A DNA stretch of 64,000 bases, from contig DATJBV010000078.1 in NCBI GenBank assembly GCA_035515055.1, positions 1-64,000 on the forward strand, written 5' to 3'. Numbering within the stretch: the stretch's first letter is position 1; each line of letters opens with the position of its first letter. The notes under the pieces are model-generated. The model was not told the DNA's origin. It ran no database searches and was given only the letters and a program-made list of their open reading frames with translations. A program made the position numbers and the translations under genes. This document shows positions 27,340 to 37,241 of the stretch, in pieces. This stretch comes from Pollutimonas sp035515055. GTDB lineage: Bacteria; Pseudomonadota; Gammaproteobacteria; Burkholderiales; Burkholderiaceae_B.

Positions 27340-28839
27340 TTATTTAAATGCGGTTTCGATGAAGCTGCGCAGCTTGCGCGAATGCAGGCGTTCGCGCGGC
27401 ATATCGCGCAGGTGCTCGAGCGCCCGTATGCCGATGTGCAAGTGCTGGCCGACCTGGGTGCGATAAAAGTCGCTGGCCATGCCGGGCAGCTTCAACTCCC
27501 CATGCAAGGGCTTGTCGGATACACAAAGCAAGGTGCCGTACGGCACCCGGAAGCGGAAACCGTTTGCCGCGATCGTAGCCGACTCCATGTCCAGTGCGAT
27601 CGCTCGCGACTGCGACAGGCGTTGCACCGGTTCATGATGATCGCGCAGCTCCCAATTGCGGTTATCGATCGTGGCCACCGTTCCCGTGCGCATGATCTTC
27701 TTCAGTTCCCAACCCGACAGGCCGGCTACTTCGGCCACGGCCTGTTCCAGGGCGATCTGGATTTCGGCGAGCGGCGGTACCGGCACCCAAAGGGGCAAGT
27801 CGTCGTCCAGCACGTGGTCTTGGCGCACATAGCCATGTGCCAGCACGTAGTCGCCCAAGCGCTGAGTGGTGCGCAAGCCGGCACAATGGCCCAGCATCAG
27901 CCATGCCGATGGGCGCAGCACCGCCACATGATCGGTGATCGTCTTGGCGTTGGACGGCCCCACGCCGATATTGATCATCGTGATGCCCATATGCTTGTCG
28001 CGCACCAGGTGATACGACGGCATCTGCGGAATGCGCATCAACGGCAGCCCGACCCGCTCGAGATCCGGCCCCGGATAGGTGACGATATTGCCAGGCTCCA
28101 CTAGCGCGGTATAGCCTCCTTCCCCCGAGGCCAGGGACTCACGCGCCCACTGCACGAACTCTTCGACATAGAACTGGTAGTTGGTGAACAACACGAAGTT
28201 CTGGAAATGCTGGGGCGCGGTTGCCGTGTAGTGCTGAAGCCGGTGCAGCGAATAGTCCACGCGCGGGGCCGTAAAGGGCGCAAGGGGCCGCGGTTCCTCG
28301 GACCTGCCGTGCCATGTGCCGTTGACGATCGCATCGTCAGTGACGGCCAGGTCAGGCACATCGAAATGGTCGCGCAATGCGTCACCCAGCCGATCCGAGT
28401 AAACGCCTTCCACATACTGGCCGTCCGTAAACGAAAAGTGCAGCGGAATGGGCAGGTCCGATTCACCGATTTCGACGGGCACGCCATGATTCTTGATGAG
28501 CAGGCCGATTTGCTCCAGCAGATAGTCGAAATAAAGCTCTGGCTGGGTGACGGTGGTCATGTAGGCGCCGGGCTCGACCACATGGCCGTACGACAGGCGG
28601 CTATCGACTTCCTGGTAGGTATCGACCCGTATCCGTATGGCGGGGTAGTAGGCCCGCACACGCTGCTTGGCCTTGAAATCGCCCTTGGCATACAGGCTGA
28701 ACTTGTCGCGAATGAACGCCGTGTTCCGGGCGTAAATTTCGACCAGGCGCTCGGTCGCCGCGCGCGCATCCATGAAACCGGCAAACGGCACGACCGGAGG
28801 CAATAGCGTGGGAGTAACGGAGTTGGATGATTCGGACAT
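27340..28839 (-). CDS. amn: AMP nucleosidase
   Basis: Enzyme (499 aa) that hydrolyses AMP to adenine and ribose 5-phosphate. It has an N-terminal Amn-specific domain (about 1-170) and a nucleoside-phosphorylase-like C domain with GITMINIGVGPSNAKTITDH, HCAGLRTTQRLGDYVLAHGYVR and the ALDMESATIAANGFRFRVPYGTLLCVSDKPLHGE region characteristic of Amn. ATG 28839 (MSESSNS) is preferred to the frame extension to 28923, which runs into the promoter region of the divergent AEC gene. Confidence 0.93.
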   Translation of the reverse strand: MSESSNSVTPTLLPPVVPFAGFMDARAATERLVEIYARNTAFIRDKFSLYAKGDFKAKQRVRAYYPAIRIRVDTYQEVDSRLSYGHVVEPGAYMTTVTQPELYFDYLLEQIGLLIKNHGVPVEIGESDLPIPLHFSFTDGQYVEGVYSDRLGDALRDHFDVPDLAVTDDAIVNGTWHGRSEEPRPLAPFTAPRVDYSLHRLQHYTATAPQHFQNFVLFTNYQFYVEEFVQWARESLASGEGGYTALVEPGNIVTYPGPDLERVGLPLMRIPQMPSYHLVRDKHMGITMINIGVGPSNAKTITDHVAVLRPSAWLMLGHCAGLRTTQRLGDYVLAHGYVRQDHVLDDDLPLWVPVPPLAEIQIALEQAVAEVAGLSGWELKKIMRTGTVATIDNRNWELRDHHEPVQRLSQSRAIALDMESATIAANGFRFRVPYGTLLCVSDKPLHGELKLPGMASDFYRTQVGQHLHIGIRALEHLRDMPRERLHSRKLRSFIETAFK

Positions 28840-28971
28840 AAGACGCCACCACACAAAAAGGACAGTATAGGAACGTACTATGACACTATATGCGCATTTG
28901 CACGCCCGTCCCGCGCGCGGCAATTTTTTGCTTTAATACACGCCACACCTACTTGCCTGCCAGGATACGTT

Positions 28972-29910
28972 TTGAGCGTCATCGTCAACGCCGTCTTTCC
29001 CCTATTCGGGCTTATCCTGATCGGCTACTTGAGCGGCCGGAAGCGCCTGTTGGGTCCGGGGGCCGTCGATAGCCTGAACAAATTCGTGGTCTGGATGGCG
29101 CTGCCCGCGCTGCTGTTTCAGTCCATGGCGGAAATTACATGGGAAGAGATCAACCAGCCCGGCTACATGGCGGCCTCCATTCTTTCCATCGCCGTTGTCT
29201 TTCTTGCGTCCTACATGCTGGACCGCCGCCGCAAAGGCCGCCTGGCCGACGCCAGCATCGAAGGACTCGCGGCCTCGTACTCGAATTCCGGCTTCATGGG
29301 CATTCCGCTGTGCCTGATGGTGTTCGGCCAGGCAAGCCTGCCTGCCGTCATTATCGCCATGCTGCTTACCGCCTGCGCCCTCTTCGCGTTTTCCATCGTG
29401 CTTATCGAGATCGACTTGCAACGCTCGCAAAGCCTGTGGACCACATCCCGCAAGGTTGGGGCGTCGCTCCTGCGCAATCCGCTGGTTGCCGCCCCCGCCC
29501 TTGGCCTGATCGTCGCGGCCTCGCCGCTACCCTTGCCATATGCCGTGCTGGAATTCACGACCTTGCTGGGCGCCGCCGCCAGTCCGTGCGCACTCGTCAC
29601 CATTGGGCTTTTCCTTTCGCAGGGCCAGGCCACAGAGCACCATGGCGCCGTGTGGCGCATCGTGTCGCTCAAGCTGGTGTTGCAGCCGCTGGTCATGTTC
29701 GTTTTGGTGACTTACGTATTCGACATGCCGCCCTTGTGGGCCAGCACGGCCATCTTGCTGGCCGCCCTTCCGGTCGGCACGGGGCCGTTCATGCTGGCCA
29801 AACTGTACGAGCGCGAACCCGCGGTCACGTCGCGCGCCATCCTGATCTCGACCGTCCTGTCCATGGCAACGGTGTCGATCCTGGTGGCATGGCTTACTCC
29901 CACGGCTTAG
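28972..29910 (+). CDS. AEC-family (auxin efflux carrier type) permease
   Basis: Inner-membrane transporter (312 aa) with about ten hydrophobic segments, opening VIVNAVFPLFGLILIGYLSG and with the family NSGFMGIPLCLMVFG and VAPALGLIVAASPLPLPYAV segments. Start TTG 28972 has AGGA at 28962-28965. In bacteria such carriers move malonate, malate or other small carboxylates; the substrate is unknown. It is divergent from amn. Confidence 0.85.
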   Translation: MSVIVNAVFPLFGLILIGYLSGRKRLLGPGAVDSLNKFVVWMALPALLFQSMAEITWEEINQPGYMAASILSIAVVFLASYMLDRRRKGRLADASIEGLAASYSNSGFMGIPLCLMVFGQASLPAVIIAMLLTACALFAFSIVLIEIDLQRSQSLWTTSRKVGASLLRNPLVAAPALGLIVAASPLPLPYAVLEFTTLLGAAASPCALVTIGLFLSQGQATEHHGAVWRIVSLKLVLQPLVMFVLVTYVFDMPPLWASTAILLAALPVGTGPFMLAKLYEREPAVTSRAILISTVLSMATVSILVAWLTPTA

Positions 29911-29953
29911 GCCGGCTGGCTCTTATTGGAATGATCCGCCGGCAAGCCGTTAC

Positions 29954-30241
29954 TTAGGCTAATTGGTCCATGAATAACGCCAGGGCCACATCGCGCTCGG
30001 TGACGCCCTTGGCATCGTGGGTGGTCAACGTTACGCTTAGCCGGTTATAGACATTCATCCATTCAGGATGGTGATCCAGCTTCTCGGCCTGCATCGCGAC
30101 GCGCGTCATGAACCCGAACGCCTCGTTGAAGTTCTTGAACATGAAGGTCTTGTGGATGGCGTCGCGGCCCTCAGTGGCTGACCAGCCCTCCAGCAGCAGC
30201 AGGGCCGATGGAGCACCTATCAGTTTCAATTCGCTTTTCAT
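29954..30241 (-). CDS. phhB: pterin-4-alpha-carbinolamine dehydratase
   Basis: Small enzyme (95 aa) that recycles pterin carbinolamine formed by phenylalanine hydroxylase. The catalytic histidine cluster is in EKLDHHPEWMNVYNRLSVTLTTHDAKGVTERD. ATG 30241 is supported by AAGGAC upstream; the open extension to 30304 has no ribosome site. phhA is not adjacent, so a moonlighting role as in DCoH-like proteins is possible. Confidence 0.88.
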   Translation of the reverse strand: MKSELKLIGAPSALLLLEGWSATEGRDAIHKTFMFKNFNEAFGFMTRVAMQAEKLDHHPEWMNVYNRLSVTLTTHDAKGVTERDVALALFMDQLA

Positions 30242-30502
30242 GATGCTGTCCTTTGTCGTGGATAGGTCGTGAACACGGAATGTACCCAATGAGGCGGCGG
30301 CCAAGAACGAGCCGATACTAAAAGTACCTAGTCCTGTGACTTTGGGTGAGGTTGAGTCCAGTTACGCTACAGTCCATAATGGACGGGCGCCCCTGATGTA
30401 AGTCTACTCGCTCCACATTACAACGCCTATACATGTCTCGGACATGCCTGCGGGAGCGTGCGCATTCGATTTTTCGCCACCCCTCTGTTTAAGGATTTTG
30501 CC

Positions 30503-32662
30503 ATGACCGTAAGAACCGTCTGCAAGCGGCTGCACGTAGCCACTGTGCTTCATCAATTCGTCGAACAGGAAGCGCTCGTGGGCACCGGTGTGGCGCCGGA
30601 TGCATTCTGGGCAGGCCTGGACCAGCTCGTCCACGACCTGTCGCCCAAGAATCGCGAATTGCTGGCCGAGCGCGACCGTCTGCAGGCCGAGATCGACGGC
30701 TGGCACCGCAAGAACAAAGGCGCCGTCAACGATGCCGCGGCCTATCAAGCGTTCCTGCGCGAGATCGGCTACCTGCAAGATGCGCCCGCGACAGTCCAGG
30801 TCAAGACCAGCAACATCGATACCGAAATCACCCAACAGGCCGGTCCACAGCTAGTCGTACCCATCACCAATGCGCGCTACGCCCTGAATGCCGCGAACGC
30901 CCGCTGGGGCAGCCTGTACGATGCCTTGTATGGCACCGATGCAATTCCCGAAGACGGCGGCGCCACGCGCGCGGGCGGCTATAACCCGGCGCGCGGCACA
31001 AAAGTCATTGCCTTCGCAAGAGATTTCCTGGATCAAAGCATACCGTTGGCCCAGGGTTCGCACTCCGACGCCAAGGCCTATGCCGTGCACAACGGGGGCC
31101 TGGCCGTCACACTGGAAAACGGCACACAAACCACGCTGGCTCAAACGGCATCGTTTCTTGGCCATCGCGGCGACGCCGCCGCCCCGCAAGCGCTGGTGTT
31201 CAAGCATAACGGCCTGCACTTCGAAATCCAGATCGACAAGTCGCACCCCATTGGCGCGCAAGATAACGCAGGCATCAAAGACATCCTCATGGAAGCCGCA
31301 CTGACCACCATCATGGACTGCGAAGACTCCATCGCCGCCGTCGATGCGGACGACAAGGTCCTGGCCTACCGCAATTGGCTGGGCCTGATGGACGGCACGC
31401 TGGCGGAAGAGGTCGAAAAGGGCGGCAAGTCATTCATGCGCAAGCTCAACCCGGATCGCGAATACATCGACCTGAACGGCCAGACACAACGCCTGCATGC
31501 CCGTTCGCTAATGTTCATACGTAACGTTGGCCACCTTATGACCAACCCGGCCATACTGGACGAAAACGGCCAGGAAGTGCCTGAAGGTATCCTCGACGCC
31601 GTCTTCACCTCGCTTGTGGCCATGCACGACCTGAAGGCGCGCGGCAATTCCCGCAGCGGTTCCATTTATATCGTCAAGCCGAAGATGCACGGGCCGGCCG
31701 AAGTGGCCTTCGCGTGCGAACTCTTTGCCCGCACGGAAGCCTTGCTAGGACTTGAACCCAATACCATCAAGATGGGCATCATGGACGAAGAGCGCCGCAC
31801 CAGCACAAACCTAAAAGCCTGCATCGCCCAGGCGGCGCGGCGGGTGGCCTTCATCAACACCGGGTTCCTGGATCGCACCGGCGATGAAATGCATACTTCC
31901 ATGGAAGCAGGCGCCATGGTGCGCAAGGGCGACATGAAGCGCAGCGTGTGGATCGACGCCTACGAACGCAACAACGTCCAGGTGGGTCTGGAATGCGGCT
32001 TGCGCGGCCAGGCACAGATTGGCAAGGGCATGTGGGCCATGCCCGACCTCATGGCCGATATGCTGGTTCAAAAAATCGGCCATCTCAAGGCCGGCGGCAA
32101 TACCGCGTGGGTGCCCTCGCCGACCGCGGCCACTCTGCATGCCTTGCACTACCACCAGGTCGACGTGCAGGAAATCCAGCGCGGCATGGAAGGCAAATCC
32201 GAACCCCTGCTGGACAAGATCCTGACCATACCGGTCGCCCCCGATACCAACTGGTCCGCCGCCGAAATACAGGAAGAGCTCGACAACAATGCCCAAGGCA
32301 TCCTGGGTTACGTCGTGCGTTGGATCGATCAGGGCATAGGGTGCTCGAAAGTACCCGACATCCACAACGTGGGCCTGATGGAAGACCGAGCCACCCTGCG
32401 TATTTCCAGCCAGCACATGGCAAACTGGCTGTATCACGGCGTTGTCAGCAAAGAGCAAATTACCGAAACCATGCAGCGCATGGCGGCGGTCGTCGACGCC
32501 CAGAACGCGGGAGACCCGTTGTACCGGCCCATGGCAGGCAACTTCAATATGTCGGCGGCGTATCAGGCTGCGTGCGATCTGGTATTCAAGGGCCGCGAAC
32601 AGCCGAATGGCTATACCGAACCGTTACTGCACAAGTGGCGTCAGACGGTGAAAGCGGCATAA
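30503..32662 (+). CDS. glcB: malate synthase G
   Basis: Monomeric malate synthase (719 aa) that condenses glyoxylate with acetyl-CoA. Signature regions include TIMDCEDSIAAVDADDKV, RSLMFIRNVGHLMTNPA, IYIVKPKMHGPAEVAFA, GIMDEERRTSTNLKACI with the active-site arginine, and NTAWVPSPTAATLHALHYH. ATG 30503 follows AAGGA at 30491-30495; the frame upstream to 30458 lacks support. The gene stands alone, without glcDEF or aceA; it is functionally linked to aceK at 3 kb. The 260-bp spacer upstream holds a small CATGTC-TCG-GACATG dyad near 30432 and no gene. Confidence 0.94.
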   Translation: MTVRTVCKRLHVATVLHQFVEQEALVGTGVAPDAFWAGLDQLVHDLSPKNRELLAERDRLQAEIDGWHRKNKGAVNDAAAYQAFLREIGYLQDAPATVQVKTSNIDTEITQQAGPQLVVPITNARYALNAANARWGSLYDALYGTDAIPEDGGATRAGGYNPARGTKVIAFARDFLDQSIPLAQGSHSDAKAYAVHNGGLAVTLENGTQTTLAQTASFLGHRGDAAAPQALVFKHNGLHFEIQIDKSHPIGAQDNAGIKDILMEAALTTIMDCEDSIAAVDADDKVLAYRNWLGLMDGTLAEEVEKGGKSFMRKLNPDREYIDLNGQTQRLHARSLMFIRNVGHLMTNPAILDENGQEVPEGILDAVFTSLVAMHDLKARGNSRSGSIYIVKPKMHGPAEVAFACELFARTEALLGLEPNTIKMGIMDEERRTSTNLKACIAQAARRVAFINTGFLDRTGDEMHTSMEAGAMVRKGDMKRSVWIDAYERNNVQVGLECGLRGQAQIGKGMWAMPDLMADMLVQKIGHLKAGGNTAWVPSPTAATLHALHYHQVDVQEIQRGMEGKSEPLLDKILTIPVAPDTNWSAAEIQEELDNNAQGILGYVVRWIDQGIGCSKVPDIHNVGLMEDRATLRISSQHMANWLYHGVVSKEQITETMQRMAAVVDAQNAGDPLYRPMAGNFNMSAAYQAACDLVFKGREQPNGYTEPLLHKWRQTVKAA

Positions 32663-32682
32663 CGTTCGGGGTATTGCACGAT

Positions 32683-32725
32683 GCGCGGGGCGATAAGAAT
32701 CCATTCTTGTCGCCCCGCGCGTTTT
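32683..32725. terminator. bidirectional terminator between glcB and argD
   Basis: An 18-bp stem with one G-T pair joins GCGCGGGGCGATAAGAAT (32683-32700) to 32703-32720 across a 2-nt gap, followed by GTTTT. It lies just past the glcB stop and touches the argD stop, so it can serve both convergent genes. Confidence 0.8.
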
Positions 32726-33914
32726 AGCCGCGCACGGCGCGGATAACATCGTCCAGGCGCGACAGCATCAGGTCGATGTCTTCCGCCGTCACATTCAACG
32801 CAGGCATGAAGCGCAGCAGGTTCGGCCTGGGCGCGTTAAGCAGCATGCCTTCGCCGGGCCAGTCGCGTGCGGCGTCGACAATGGCGCCACCGTCGTCCCG
32901 GTCCAGCAGCAAGGCGCGCAGCAGGCCATCGCCGCGCTCGCCCTTCATGCCCCAACGCGCCGACAAGGCAAGCAAGCCCTCCGACAATTGGGCGGCTCGT
33001 GCATTGACCGACTCGAGGAAGCCGGGCGCCATCAAGGCATCGAACACGGCCACGCCTGCCGCCGTCATGAGCGGATTGCCGTTATACGTTCCGCCCTGAT
33101 CGCCATGTTCGAAGCAGGCCACCGCTTCGCGCGCGCACATGGCGGCCAGCGGCACGCCGCCGCCTATACCCTTGCCCAGCGTCATGATATCGGGCGTGAC
33201 GCCCGACAACTCGTAGGCAAAGAGCTTGCCGCAGCGGCCCATGCCGGTTTGCACCTCGTCGACAATCAGCAGCAGGCCGTTATCGTCCGCCAGGCGGCGC
33301 AGGCCCGTCATGAAATCCCGGGTTGCCGGAATGACGCCGGCTTCACCCTGCACCGGCTCCAGCATGATAGCCACCGTCTTCTCGTCGATGAGGGCGCGCA
33401 CGGACTCCAGGTCGTTGAGTTCGGCCTTGGGAAACCCGTCGACCTGCGGCGCGAACAAGGTGTCCCAACCGGGCTTGCCCGATGCCGACATGGTGGCCAG
33501 CGTGCGGCCATGAAAACTGTGGCCGAAGGTGATGATCTTGAATGCGCCTTTGCGATGCAGCCGACCCCATTTGCGCGCGAGCTTGATCGCGCCTTCGTTC
33601 GCTTCAGCGCCGCTATTGGCAAAAAACACGCGGTCGAAGCACGACGCCCCCGTCAGACGCTTGGCGAGTTCCATGGAGGGCACGTTGTAGAAGGCTGGCG
33701 ACGGATTGATCAGGCGACCCGCCTGCTCATTGATTGCCGCAACGACCGCTGGCGGACAATGGCCCAGGCTGTTGACCGCCCAGCCCTGCACAAAGTCCAA
33801 ATAGCGCTTGCCCGTGTGATCTTCCAGCCACGAGCCTTCGCCGCGCACAAACACGAGCTCCGGGCGCTTGGTGATTTCCATAAGCGCACTTACGCCCGAC
33901 CGATCAAATTCCAT
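32724..33914 (-). CDS. argD: acetylornithine aminotransferase-type class III transaminase
   Basis: PLP enzyme (396 aa). The substrate/PLP motifs are FFANSGAEANEGAIKLARKWG, LIVDEVQTGMGRCGKLFAYE and the PLP lysine in TLGKGIGGGVPLAAM, with GTYNGNPLM after it. This fits ArgD, which transfers the amino group to N-acetylglutamate semialdehyde in arginine synthesis; a related omega-aminotransferase is possible. ATG 33914 is preferred to 33929 because AAGGAAG lies 6 nt upstream of it. Confidence 0.85.
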   Translation of the reverse strand: MEFDRSGVSALMEITKRPELVFVRGEGSWLEDHTGKRYLDFVQGWAVNSLGHCPPAVVAAINEQAGRLINPSPAFYNVPSMELAKRLTGASCFDRVFFANSGAEANEGAIKLARKWGRLHRKGAFKIITFGHSFHGRTLATMSASGKPGWDTLFAPQVDGFPKAELNDLESVRALIDEKTVAIMLEPVQGEAGVIPATRDFMTGLRRLADDNGLLLIVDEVQTGMGRCGKLFAYELSGVTPDIMTLGKGIGGGVPLAAMCAREAVACFEHGDQGGTYNGNPLMTAAGVAVFDALMAPGFLESVNARAAQLSEGLLALSARWGMKGERGDGLLRALLLDRDDGGAIVDAARDWPGEGMLLNAPRPNLLRFMPALNVTAEDIDLMLSRLDDVIRAVRG

Positions 33915-33980
33915 GTTGGCTTCCTTCATTTAGAACGAAAAGAAAAGGTAATCGCAGCAATTCTCTGCAAGGCTCAAAGT

Positions 33981-34877
33981 TTAACGCAGCGCTTTCGCGG
34001 GCTTGCGGACTATTTGCCACAACTCGCGCCCGAAGACATTCAGTACCAGCCCGAACAAGACCACTACACCCCCTAGCCATTGAACAATGGACAGGAGTTC
34101 GCCCAGAAACCATGCGGAAGAAACCAGGCCAATGACCGGCACGAGCAGACTGAGCGGCGCCACTTTGCTTGCAGGGTGGCGGCTTAACAAGCGGCCCCAC
34201 AAGACATAGCCGATCACGGTAGCCACCACCGCCAGGTAAAAAACGGCCAGGATACCGACGTAGCTGATATTTGCCAGGCTATCCTTCATTAGTTGTGGCC
34301 CTTCGAATATCCACGACAAGGCCAGAAACGGCAGCGGCGGGACAAGCGCGCCCCAGATGACCAGGCCGACCATGTCGATCTTTCCGGCGCCCTTGATGAC
34401 GATATTGCCCGAGGCCCAACTGAGGGCGGCCATCAGGGTCAGAGCCAAACCGATTAACGGCACAGCCGCCGACCCCGTGCCCTGGCCAACCAGCACCAGC
34501 CCGGCGATGGCGACCGACATGCCAAGCATTTGCTGCGGATGCACGCGCTCGCGCAGGAAGACGGCTGCGATCAATATCGTGAAAAACGCCTGCGATTGCA
34601 GAACCAGCGATGCCAGGCCGGCGGGCATGCCGACGTACATGGCGGTGAAGAGGAAGGAAAATTGGCCCACGCTAATCGTGAGCCCATACAACACAATGAT
34701 GCGCCACGGCAGGTCCGGCCGCTTGACGAAAAACACGGCCGGGACAGCCACAAGAATGAAACGCAGGGCGCCGAGCAGCAAAGGCGGAATTTCGCTAAGG
34801 CCCTGCTTGATGACGACAAAATTGAGGCCCCACGCCACAATGACGACCAATGCAGCCAGCCAGTCTTTCAGTGGCAT
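33981..34877 (-). CDS. EamA/DMT-family transporter
   Basis: Ten-helix inner-membrane exporter (298 aa) made of two EamA repeats. The first starts WLAALVVIVAWGLNFVVIKQG and ends VHPQQMLGMSVAIAGLVLVG; the second has LSWASGNIVIKGAGK and ends LLSIVQWLGGVVVLFGLVLNVFG. ATG 34877 follows GAGGGAAAAC. The pattern is closest to EamA-type metabolite exporters (cysteine and related); the substrate is unproven. It lies 66 bp after argD on the same strand. Confidence 0.87.
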   Translation of the reverse strand: MPLKDWLAALVVIVAWGLNFVVIKQGLSEIPPLLLGALRFILVAVPAVFFVKRPDLPWRIIVLYGLTISVGQFSFLFTAMYVGMPAGLASLVLQSQAFFTILIAAVFLRERVHPQQMLGMSVAIAGLVLVGQGTGSAAVPLIGLALTLMAALSWASGNIVIKGAGKIDMVGLVIWGALVPPLPFLALSWIFEGPQLMKDSLANISYVGILAVFYLAVVATVIGYVLWGRLLSRHPASKVAPLSLLVPVIGLVSSAWFLGELLSIVQWLGGVVVLFGLVLNVFGRELWQIVRKPAKALR

Positions 34878-34975
34878 GTTGTTTTCCCTCTTTCCGTCAA
34901 GATTCCGCAAGCGCTATTATGCGCTTCAACTTCTTTTGCCGGCTTCGTCCTCCAGCTCATGTTGCCTCCATTCCC

Positions 34976-35854
34976 ATGAACGTCTCCATTCTCAGTCTGC
35001 ATAGCTACCCCGTCAAATCATGCGCCGGCATTGCGCACACTCAGGCCGGCCTGGGCGTAAGCGGGCTGAGTTTCGATCGCCAGTGGGTAGTGGTCGACGG
35101 CAACGGGCGATTCATGACCCAACGCACATGCGCCAAGCTGGCATTGATACAACCCAGCCTCAGCGACGGAGGCCTTACGTTGAATGCGCCGGAGATGCCG
35201 CCGCTGCATGTAGGCAGGCCGGAGATCGGCGTCACCAGCATAAAGGTTCCAGTACGCATCTTTAGTAGCGACACTCTCGGCGCAGACGAAGGCGACCTCG
35301 CCGCACACTGGCTGGGCGCCTTCCTCGAAACGCCTTGCCGCCTGTTGCGCCTGCATCCTGATGCGGCTCGCACCGCAAGTCCCGCGCACGTCGACGCCTG
35401 GCGGGCCGCACACCGGGACTGGGTTCCCGGCTTTCCCGCGCGGCATGTCTTCGGCTTCGCCGACGGCTTTCCTTTTCTGGTAACGAATCAGGCATCCCTG
35501 GATGAACTGAACGAGCAGTTGCGGGCCAAGGGGCAGCCGCCAGTGCCCATGAACCGATTCCGTCCGAATATTGTGCTTCAAGGTTTGCCGGCGTACGAAG
35601 AAGATATGCTGTTCGGCCTGCGCATCGGGCCGCTGCGGTTTGCATTCGTCAAGCCTTGCGGGCGCTGTCCAGTTCCCAATATTGACCAGGAAACAGCCAT
35701 AACGGCGCTGGAGCCCGGCCTGACGCTGGCTGAGAACCGCCGCTTTGCGTCCGGCGTATTGTTCGGCGTGAACGCCGTCGTGGCCGGCGCGAGCCAGGAA
35801 GCGCAGCTTGCGGTGGGCGACAACGTCGAACCCTATCCGGCATCAGAAATATAA
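34976..35854 (+). CDS. MOSC-domain protein (YcbX/mARC-like)
   Basis: 292 aa with an N-terminal MOSC beta-barrel (VSILSLHSYPVKSCAGI, LSFDRQWVVVDGNGRFMTQR) and a C-terminal MOSC domain (MNRFRPNIVLQGLPAYEEDML) that carries the likely molybdenum-ligand cysteine in KPCGRCPVPNID. YcbX-like proteins bind molybdenum cofactor and reduce N-hydroxylated bases; that activity is inferred. Its 3' end overlaps dinB tail to tail by 12 bp. The ribosome site is weak. Confidence 0.85.
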   Translation: MNVSILSLHSYPVKSCAGIAHTQAGLGVSGLSFDRQWVVVDGNGRFMTQRTCAKLALIQPSLSDGGLTLNAPEMPPLHVGRPEIGVTSIKVPVRIFSSDTLGADEGDLAAHWLGAFLETPCRLLRLHPDAARTASPAHVDAWRAAHRDWVPGFPARHVFGFADGFPFLVTNQASLDELNEQLRAKGQPPVPMNRFRPNIVLQGLPAYEEDMLFGLRIGPLRFAFVKPCGRCPVPNIDQETAITALEPGLTLAENRRFASGVLFGVNAVVAGASQEAQLAVGDNVEPYPASEI

Positions 35855-37012
35855 AGGCAGCTGGGAGGGTTCGGCTACAACTTGTGCACCGGCTTGCGGG
35901 GCATCCGCCTGCGCCACCAGACTGCCCACCCGCACGCCAAGCAATCGTATGCGGTTGTCCATGGGGATACGCTTCAAGCATAGTCCGGCCGCCCGGTGTA
36001 TGGCGGCCGCATCGGCCGTGTGGCTTGGCAGCGTCAGGTCGCGCGTCACCGTGCGAAAGTCGCTGAAGCGCAGCTTGATGCCTATGGTCTTGCCCACATA
36101 GCCCTTGCGGACAAGATCGCCCCCAACCCGTGCGCACAAATCCAGGAAAATACTGGACAAGGCCTGACGGTCTCGCACTACGTCGAGATCGCGTTCGAAT
36201 GTGGTTTCGCGGCTGAACGACTTGGGTTCGGAATGCGTCACGACCGGCCTTCCATCGATTCCGCGAGCCGCATCCAGCAGCCACTGTGCGTATCCCAGGC
36301 CGAAGTGCGCTTGCAAGAGCTTAGGCGTGGCCAGTGCCAATTGGGCGATGCTTTCAATACCGATGGCCGCCAGCTTGGCGGTGGACTTTGGGCCTATGCC
36401 GTTGATTTTGGAAACAGGCAATGGCCATATGCGCCGTTCGAGGTCGCCTGGGCCAATAACCGTCAGTCCGTTGGGCTTGTCCAGGTCGGACGCAATCTTG
36501 GAAAGCAGCTTGTTGGGTGAAATTCCGATCGAGCACGACAGTCCTGTCGCTTGGTGCACGGCATCCTTGATGCGCTGGCCGAGCGCCTGCGAGGTATCCG
36601 GCTGCCCGGTCAAGTCGATATAGATTTCGTCGATGCCCCGATCTTCGATGCGCGCAGCGATTTCGGCTACAGCCTCCTTGAATAGCCGAGAGTAGTGACG
36701 GTAAGCCGCGAAATCCACAGGCAGCAAGATGGCCTCAGGCGCCAACTGCGCCGCCTTCATCAAGCCCATAGCGGAAAATATGCCCAAGGCGCGGGCTTCG
36801 TACGTAGACGTAGTCGTTACGCCGCGACCGATATAGCCGCGCAACCGCGAAAAAAGCCGGGTGCCGTCGGGCAGGGTCTTGGGCTGCGTGTTATTTCCGC
36901 CGCCAATGACGACGGGCAAGCCGCAAAGCTCCGGATAACGCAGCAGCTCGACCGATGCATAGAACGCATCCATATCAAGATGGGCGATACGGCGCTGAGC
37001 GGGATGGTTCAT
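35843..37012 (-). CDS. dinB: DNA polymerase IV (Y-family translesion polymerase)
   Basis: Error-prone polymerase (389 aa). RRIAHLDMDAFYASVELLRYP gives the first catalytic aspartate and the steric-gate region; the second acidic pair lies in DRGIDEIYIDLTG. SCSIGISPNKLLSKIASDLDKPNG and the HhH segment INGIGPKSTAKLAAIGI follow, then the little-finger domain. It is somewhat longer than E. coli DinB. ATG 37012 is chosen because a LexA box lies 12 bp upstream; the frame extension to 37192 would run through that box. Confidence 0.93.
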   Translation of the reverse strand: MNHPAQRRIAHLDMDAFYASVELLRYPELCGLPVVIGGGNNTQPKTLPDGTRLFSRLRGYIGRGVTTTSTYEARALGIFSAMGLMKAAQLAPEAILLPVDFAAYRHYSRLFKEAVAEIAARIEDRGIDEIYIDLTGQPDTSQALGQRIKDAVHQATGLSCSIGISPNKLLSKIASDLDKPNGLTVIGPGDLERRIWPLPVSKINGIGPKSTAKLAAIGIESIAQLALATPKLLQAHFGLGYAQWLLDAARGIDGRPVVTHSEPKSFSRETTFERDLDVVRDRQALSSIFLDLCARVGGDLVRKGYVGKTIGIKLRFSDFRTVTRDLTLPSHTADAAAIHRAAGLCLKRIPMDNRIRLLGVRVGSLVAQADAPQAGAQVVAEPSQLPLYF

Positions 37013-37023
37013 GACGTGGCAAG

Positions 37024-37039
37024 CTGTATGTATACACAG
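37024..37039. promoter_or_regulatory. LexA (SOS) box of dinB
   Basis: CTGTATGTATACACAG fits the gamma/betaproteobacterial consensus CTG-N10-CAG with the alternating AT core. It lies 12 bp upstream of the dinB start codon, where LexA would block transcription until DNA damage. Confidence 0.85.
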
Positions 37040-37241
37040 ATATTTTACACGGGGACAGGTAAGGGACACGCCGTGGGCGCGGGGCAGGTCCCTTGGCCTT
37101 CTTGCCCCGTATTGGCTGGTTGAAGAAGAGGCGGCTTGCGCACGCCCCTTAGGCCGGCGCCTGACTTTGCGCTGGCACTTGCGATCTGGCAAAGATCTAT
37201 TTAATATACATCTTTACTCCAATCACCAACAAGGAACAACG

